From Pyrenochaeta sp. MPI-SDFR-AT-0127 (taxonomy: Eukaryota > Ascomycota > Dothideomycetes > Pleosporales > Cucurbitariaceae): DNA of 64,000 nt. The translations under genes were made by a program, and so were the position numbers. Positions within the stretch are counted from its first letter, which is position 1; every line of letters starts with the position of its first letter. Where the stretch lies: assembly GCA_020747015.1 (NCBI GenBank), contig JAGTJM010000008.1:805406-869405 (forward strand). Reading direction: 5' to 3'. This document shows positions 59,301 through 64,000 of this stretch, piece after piece. The notes under the pieces were generated by a model, which worked only from the letters and a program-made list of their open reading frames with translations, was not told where the DNA came from and searched no databases.

Positions 59301-61716
59301 TGCAATGGAGGAAGAGTTGGTGTCCGTTCATCGCAAAAAGATTTTGGTGGAAGAACGTTTCGAGGAAGCCCTAAGAACAAACGCAGTTATGGAGGTCCAA
59401 CTTAACACTGCTCGCCAGAGCAAGGCAGAGAGCGAATCTCGACTCAGGACTGCTTTGGGTTCCAATCTTAAACTAGAAAGGGATAACAGTTTAAGCCAAT
59501 CGCAAATGAGCGAAGCTGATGCGAAGAACAAAAACCTGGAATTGCGCTTATCGGACGCCGACACAGAGCTGCAAATCCTCCGAGAAACGAAGAATGATGT
59601 CGACAGAAGAGTCATGGAGTCAACTGCTCTTATTGTGGACCTTGAGAAGAAGCTGTCGTTGACTCGGTCCCATGTAGACGATGTTGAAGCAGAGAAGTCT
59701 GCCCTGGAAAGGCAACTATTCACAACAGACCAAGAGCTCACTACTATTCAGCATGGTAAAGCCACTCTAGAAGCGCAACTTGAGGGCGCTGCACAGCAGG
59801 GTACATCACTTGAAAACGAGATTGCGTCATTGCGCTCTCGTGTACATGGCCTGGAATCCGAAAGAGCTGCTTTGATTTCCGAGCTATGTGAGCAAAACAA
59901 AGTGATGGACACTGTACGCACTGCTCAAAATCAGCTCGAACTCCAGTCGACTTCTGCTTCGCAACGAGCTGTGGACCTCGAAACCAACTTGCGTGCTCTA
60001 GAAAAGCAACTCGACCTCTCGAAGTCCGAAAGCGCAGCCATGTGCTCTACCCACACGCAACTCATGGAGGAGGCATACTCAAGTTCGCAACGTAATTCCG
60101 ATCTCGAGAGTGAATTACGTGCTACTCGAATGAGGCTTGATATATCTGAGTCCGAAGGTACGGTCCTCAAGTCCAAGGTTTTGCATGCCGATCAGGAACT
60201 CAATGCTCTCCGTAACACAAATGTCGAATTGGAATCTTCTGAAAAGGTGCTGCTGTCTCGGCTTGCTTCAGCTGAAAAAGATCTTGACAATGTGCGTGAG
60301 ACGAATGCGCACCTGGAAGCATTCCTCGAGCGAATAGAATCAGACATGGCTAGTGCTGAAGCTGCAGTTGGGGAGAGCGAAACACGCCTTGAAGAGTTCA
60401 TCGAAGATTCGCAAGCTAAGCTAGACGCTGCTAGAAACGCAAAGCTAAAGTACAAGCGGCGTCTTACGGAACGAAACAACGAGATCAAGATACTAATCAA
60501 TGATAATTCAGATTTACACAACCAGATTGGAGAGCAGACAATTGAACTCAGCACTCTCGAAAAAGGTAGTGAGCAATTGAAACAACAGCTTTTGGACAAG
60601 GATATGTACATTTTAGAGCTTGGGTCATCGAGTGACAAGCGGATACGATCAATGAACACGGCATTGGTTGAGCTGAGCAACAAGTACGAAATGCGACTAA
60701 AACAACAGCAGTTGGATACGAATCATGCTCGCATGAGTCACGTTAAAGTAGAACAAGAAGCGGAGGAAGACTCAAGGCAAACAGTAATCGAACAGAAGCG
60801 GAATAGCAATGATGAATTTGCATTGTCCTCGACTGCTTTGGAGCGAGAAGTAGAGGCTCTGAGGGAAGACAAGAAGGCTTTTGAGAGATTGGTCGCAACA
60901 TTGCAAGAGAAGTGTCGACAACTCGAGGTACTCAAAGAATGGAAAGAACCCATTCAGACGGTTGAGGCGAGCTCCTCACTCCAAGATCCAAATTGCACAA
61001 GTCCGCTTTCAGAACGTACTCTAAGCTCCAGGCCAACCACCATGGGGCATCTGAGCGTGCACAATAACAGACCAGCAACGCACGCCAGTACTATATCTCA
61101 AGAAGTTGATCTTGATACATGGGCAAGGGAGTTCGAGCGAGTACGCACTATGAGAAACGAACAAGTCATACTAATTAAAAACATGAAGAAAGCAAGGCAT
61201 GAGTTAAAGGAGAGCCTGAAGCACAGTGAAGCACAGCTTCATCAACTGGAAAAGCAGGCAAAGCCGTAGGTCTTACCTCAGTGTTCTTTCGCACAGGGTT
61301 TATACTGACAAAATAGAAAACGCCACCGTACACTTCTTAGGAAGAGCAGACCTTCTTTACCTCCAAGTTTGGTAACAGAACCAGGTCAAAGTCCCCTCTC
61401 ACCGCAGTTGTCGCCGCGTCCCGCCACTGCCGGCGGGTTGCCATTCACGTCTGACTGCACGACAAATTCCCAACATAGGACTATACATTTCCCCGCCAGG
61501 TCGGACGATCGACCTAGAACAACCTCATCGCCTTCTTCACAGCGTTGGTCGATGTTCCCGCGTCCTACAATAAGCCAGCGCCCAACTACAAGTTATAGTT
61601 TAACTTCCAGGCCAAATGAGCAGCTAAGAACTAGTAGAGAAGAGTATATACTAGATAGGCCAAAGAATAATAGGAGGTGGAGTTCTAGGTTACATAATCT
61701 ATTTAAAGATAGATAA
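56365..61716 (+). CDS. Giant coiled-coil protein, 1742 aa
   Basis: Exons 56365-56992, 57041-61265 and 61341-61716; introns of 48 and 75 bases have GTGAGT and GTAGGT donors, and the second removes the in-frame TAG at 61267-61269. The N-terminus (1-110) is Ser-rich and disordered, then helical segments to about 209; after a Pro/Ser linker (210-265, SPLSPPPSPTTRLSGLP) an almost unbroken coiled coil runs from about residue 280 to 1500, with heptad leucines and repeated LEsxL/LRxxL patterns. The C-terminus is again low-complexity (SPLSPQLSPRPATAGG, RPTTSYSLTSRP) and ends in HNLFKDR. No motor, kinase or known anchoring domain is seen. Such proteins act as tethers or scaffolds (USO1-, SMC- or spindle-pole-like); which one is open. 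The final ~100 bases are TA-rich like the adjacent repeat block. Confidence 0.85.
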
Positions 61717-61733
61717 TATATTCTAATATTAAA

Positions 61734-61802
61734 AGTCTTAAATAAGAAGGCTAAAGGGCGCTTATAAATAGTATAGATAGAAGGAATATAGATAATATAA
61801 AG
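61734..61802 (+). repeat. Partial fourth copy of the LTR-like unit
   Basis: The segment GGGCGCTTATAAATAGTATAG and following bases up to AAAGGCCTA match, with C-to-T/G-to-A type changes, the left part of the unit at 61925 (GGGCGCTTATAAGTAGAGAG ... GAGGCCTAA). Confidence 0.6.
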
Positions 61803-61924
61803 GCCTACTATAAGACCTAGAGATAATATATACTCTACCTAGTAATTATTAGCTATAATAAAGACCTCTACTAAGGGAATAGTTATTATAACCTAGGATA
61901 TAATAAGGGGTACTACTACCTTAA

Positions 61925-62302
61925 TGTTACGAACCTGTAACGAGGGCCACGGGCGCTTATAAGTAGAGAGGTGGAAGGGACACGGGTATCAGACGAGGCC
62001 TAAACTTAGGGCTAATAATAACGTGTGCCCCGCGAAGTCACGTAGTCCCAGAGATCCCACGTCACGGGAATAAAGTATTATAAGATACTATAGGATCCCA
62101 TATAGGATCTCCTAGGATACTATAGGAACTATAGGACTACTCGAATATATAGACGAGAATAATATACCCCTATAGTATATTATAATTAACCTTAAGTTAT
62201 TATTAAATACTACTATTTAATACTTAGAACTACTTTAACTAAACTTATCTATCTCTACTTACTCTAATCTAGAAGCTACTAAGAAAGGACTCCTTAGTAA
62301 CA
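61925..62302 (+). repeat. LTR-like unit, copy 1 (plus), partly un-RIPed
   Basis: 378 bases beginning TGTTAC and ending GTAACA, a perfect 6-base terminal inverted repeat of the TG...CA type found on LTRs. The left 140 bases keep CG and CA steps (CGAGGGCCACGGGCGC, CGCGAAGTCACGTAG), while the rest is TA-rich. No matching 5-base target duplication is seen on its flanks, and similarity to copy 2 continues about 50 bases beyond GTAACA, so it may be one end of a larger element rather than a solo LTR. Confidence 0.7.
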
Positions 62303-62502
62303 CCAGCTACTTTATATTATAGCCACTCTACTAAGGACCCTAAGCCCTTTTAATATATAGGAGTATACTAAGCTTAGAGAAAGATTAGTAGATAAGATTA
62401 ATCTTTAGCTAAGAAAGCTAAGTTATAAAGTCTAAACTATATACTCTTAGGATTAGAGAATACTTAATCTAATCTATCTTCTTAATTAGTATATCTATTA
62501 AA

Positions 62503-62660
62503 AGGGGTTTAAGTCCTTAGTTGAGTAGCTATAATATAAAGCAGCTAGTATTACTAAGGAATCCTTTCTTAGTAGCTATTAAAAGGGGGTTTAGTATCCT
62601 TAGTAGAGTAGCTATAATATAAAGTAGCTAGTATTACTAAGGAGCTCTTTCTTAGTAGCT
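62503..62660. repeat. Tandem duplication of an ~80-base unit
   Basis: A block containing AAAAGGGGTTTA...CCTTAGT.GAGTAGCTATAATATAAAG.AGCTAGTATTACTAAGGA..C.TTTCTTAGTAGCT occurs twice in a row, from about 62503 and 62580, at the edge of LTR-like copy 2. It covers the element end and about 50 bases outside it. Confidence 0.7.
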
Positions 62661-63007
62661 TCTAGATTAGAGTAAGTAGAGATAGATAAAAGGTTAAAGT
62701 TATTCTAAGTATTAAATAGTAGTATTTAATAATAACTTAAGGTTAATTATAATATACTATAGAGGTATATTACTCTTATCTATATACTTAGGTAGTCCTA
62801 TAGTTTCTATAGTATTCTAGAAGATCCTATATAGGATCTTATAGTATCTTATAGTACTTTATTCCTATAATATAGGATCTCTAGGACTACGTAACTTCGC
62901 GGGGTATATATTATTACTAGCCTAAGTTTAGGCCTCGCCTAATACCTATATCTCTTCTACCTCTCCTACTTATAAGTGCCTATAGCCCTTATTATAGGTT
63001 TATAATA
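62632..63007 (-). repeat. LTR-like unit, copy 2 (minus)
   Basis: The reverse complement matches 61925-62302 over its whole length, with changes mostly C-to-T or G-to-A (for example GACACGGGTATCAG versus GATATAGGTATTAG). Its ends have become TATTAT and GTAATA. Confidence 0.75.
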
Positions 63008-63184
63008 ATATCCTCTATACTTCTATTCTATATAATTAGTTAGATTACTCCTCTACTTATACTTAAGTAGAGGAATCTTTCTCTATAATATACCTCCTAG
63101 ATTAGCTCTCCTTAGAGTAATAATTTATAGTTATTAAAAGGGCTTAGGGTTCTTAGTAGAGTAGCTATAATATAAAGTAACTAG

Positions 63185-63547
63185 TATTACTAAGGAGTCC
63201 TTTCTTAGTAGCTTCTAGATTAGAGTAAGTAGAGATAGATAAGAGGTTAAAGTTATTCTAAGTATTAAATAGTAGTATTTAATAATAACTTAAGGTTAAT
63301 TATAATATACTATAAGGGTATAATACTTTTATCTATATACTTAAGTTATCTTATAAATCCTATAGTATATTATAGAATCCTATAATATCCTATAGTACTT
63401 TTCTCTATATTCTATAGAACCTTAGGTTATATAATAATATAGGGTATATATTATTATTAGCCTATATTTAGGCCTTATTTAATACCTATATCCTCTTCTT
63501 CTCTTTTACTTATAAGCGCCTATAGCCTACTTTATAGGCTTATAATA
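63185..63547 (-). repeat. LTR-like unit, copy 3 (minus)
   Basis: Direct repeat of copy 2, slightly shorter and more heavily mutated (for example CCTATATTTAGGCC versus CCTAAGTTTAGGCC). The flanking ~50-base segment before it (63133-63184, AAAAGGGCTTAGG..CTTAGTAGAGTAGC) also matches, so copies 2 and 3 come from the same parent structure. Confidence 0.75.
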
Positions 63548-64000
63548 CTATCTCCTCCCTTCTAAGTCTTATATCCTTATAACCTAATAATAGTATCTTA
63601 TAGTATCTTATACTATTATTCTACTAAAGATTAAATTAATATAGTTAGTTAGCTTACTATAGTTTTCTATAAATATTATATAAAGAATAATCTAGAGTAT
63701 TATATATTATTATTAAAGAAGTATAGAAATTATTATTAAAATAGGATTTTAAAGTATAAGCTAGTTAAGGTACCTATTCTAAATTTCTTAAAATTAGATA
63801 AAGAGATTACTTATTTAGAGAGTTAGGAGGCTAAGGTAGATAAAGTAGAAGAGGTAGTACTTAATACCCTTCTTACTACTTATATAAAAAAGAATTATTT
63901 ATAGAAATAAAAGAAATTATTATAGTATTATAAGTAATAGTAGTTATTAGGATTAATATAGTATATAGAAGATATTAAGGTATTAGAGGCTATTAATACT

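Larger units (their letters stand above)
61717..64000. mobile_element. RIP-degraded TA-rich repeat block with LTR-like units
   Basis: From about 61.6 kb to the window end the sequence is dominated by TA, with few CA, TG or CG steps, as expected from C-to-T mutation at CpA on both strands. It holds three related units of about 370 bases (one plus, two minus), a fourth fragment and a tandem duplication. No intact coding frame is seen. The last 400 bases have AAG/GAA-rich segments that may be decayed coding sequence of the parent element, but the family cannot be named. Confidence 0.85.

Noticed and set aside
61267..61269. TAG as the stop of the coiled-coil gene
   Set aside because: It lies inside a 75-base intron (GTAGGT donor, CTTAG acceptor); the next exon continues in frame with matching low-complexity protein.
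61925..63547. A complete LTR retrotransposon bounded by the LTR-like copies
   Set aside because: The copies are in mixed orientation and the intervals between them (177-330 bases) are too short for gag-pol; only fragments are present.
1..64000. tRNA, rRNA or CRISPR array
   Set aside because: No A/B-box pair with a cloverleaf, no rRNA-like stretch and no regularly spaced repeats were seen while reading the intergenic regions; a covariance-model search would be decisive for tRNA.

Overview
The window is nuclear DNA of a filamentous ascomycete, most likely a dothideomycete of the order Pleosporales. This is inferred from the short GT-AG introns (about 45-130 bases) with CTAAC/CTGAC-like branch sites, from typical fungal families (LaeA methyltransferase, Crh-type GH16, MARVEL, ACR3, AtuA-like, GFA) and from a TA-rich repeat block with the signature of repeat-induced point mutation (RIP) at the right end. 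There are no operons. Genes are single units on both strands, and most had to be rebuilt by joining open frames across introns; exon coordinates are given in each entry.

Layout: 1-2280 is a SulP sulfate permease cut by the left edge. Then come an F-box protein (3030-4547), a GRAM-type membrane protein (4863-6905, minus), an 804-residue PPxY protein (7626-10040, minus), a flavin monooxygenase with a probable GC-AG intron (10955-12848), a GFA-fold zinc protein (13345-14143), an APC-superfamily permease (15558-17488) and an AtuA/DUF1446 protein (18782-20951). The middle is sparser: a MARVEL protein (21647-22392, minus), the secondary-metabolism regulator LaeA (26451-27882, minus, eight exons including a 19-base microexon), an ACR3 arsenite effluxer (31703-32985, minus), a bHLH factor with the SREBP-type tyrosine (35653-36999, minus), a one-pass membrane RING-H2 ligase (37959-38580, minus) and an arrestin-like adaptor with a PPDY motif (40777-42448, minus). 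On the right are a conserved protein of unknown function (47010-47910), an orphan candidate locus with a helix-turn-helix-like segment (50015-51398), a Crh transglycosylase with a membrane anchor (52361-53530), a mitochondrial acyl-CoA dehydrogenase (53988-55403) and a 1742-residue coiled-coil protein (56365-61716).

From about 61.6 kb to the window end the sequence turns abruptly TA-rich. It holds three related copies of an LTR-like unit of about 370 bases (one plus, two minus), a fourth fragment and a tandem duplication. One copy keeps a block of un-mutated sequence. The TA-rich bias reaches into the last codons of the coiled-coil gene.

The genes do not form an obvious pathway cluster. A loose theme is ubiquitin-dependent control of membrane proteins: an F-box protein, a membrane RING ligase, an arrestin with PPxY and a second PPxY protein lie among several transporters. 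The most unusual items are the orphan 50-51.4 kb locus, the GC-AG intron, the RIP boundary and the giant coiled-coil protein. I did not find a clearly new multi-gene system.
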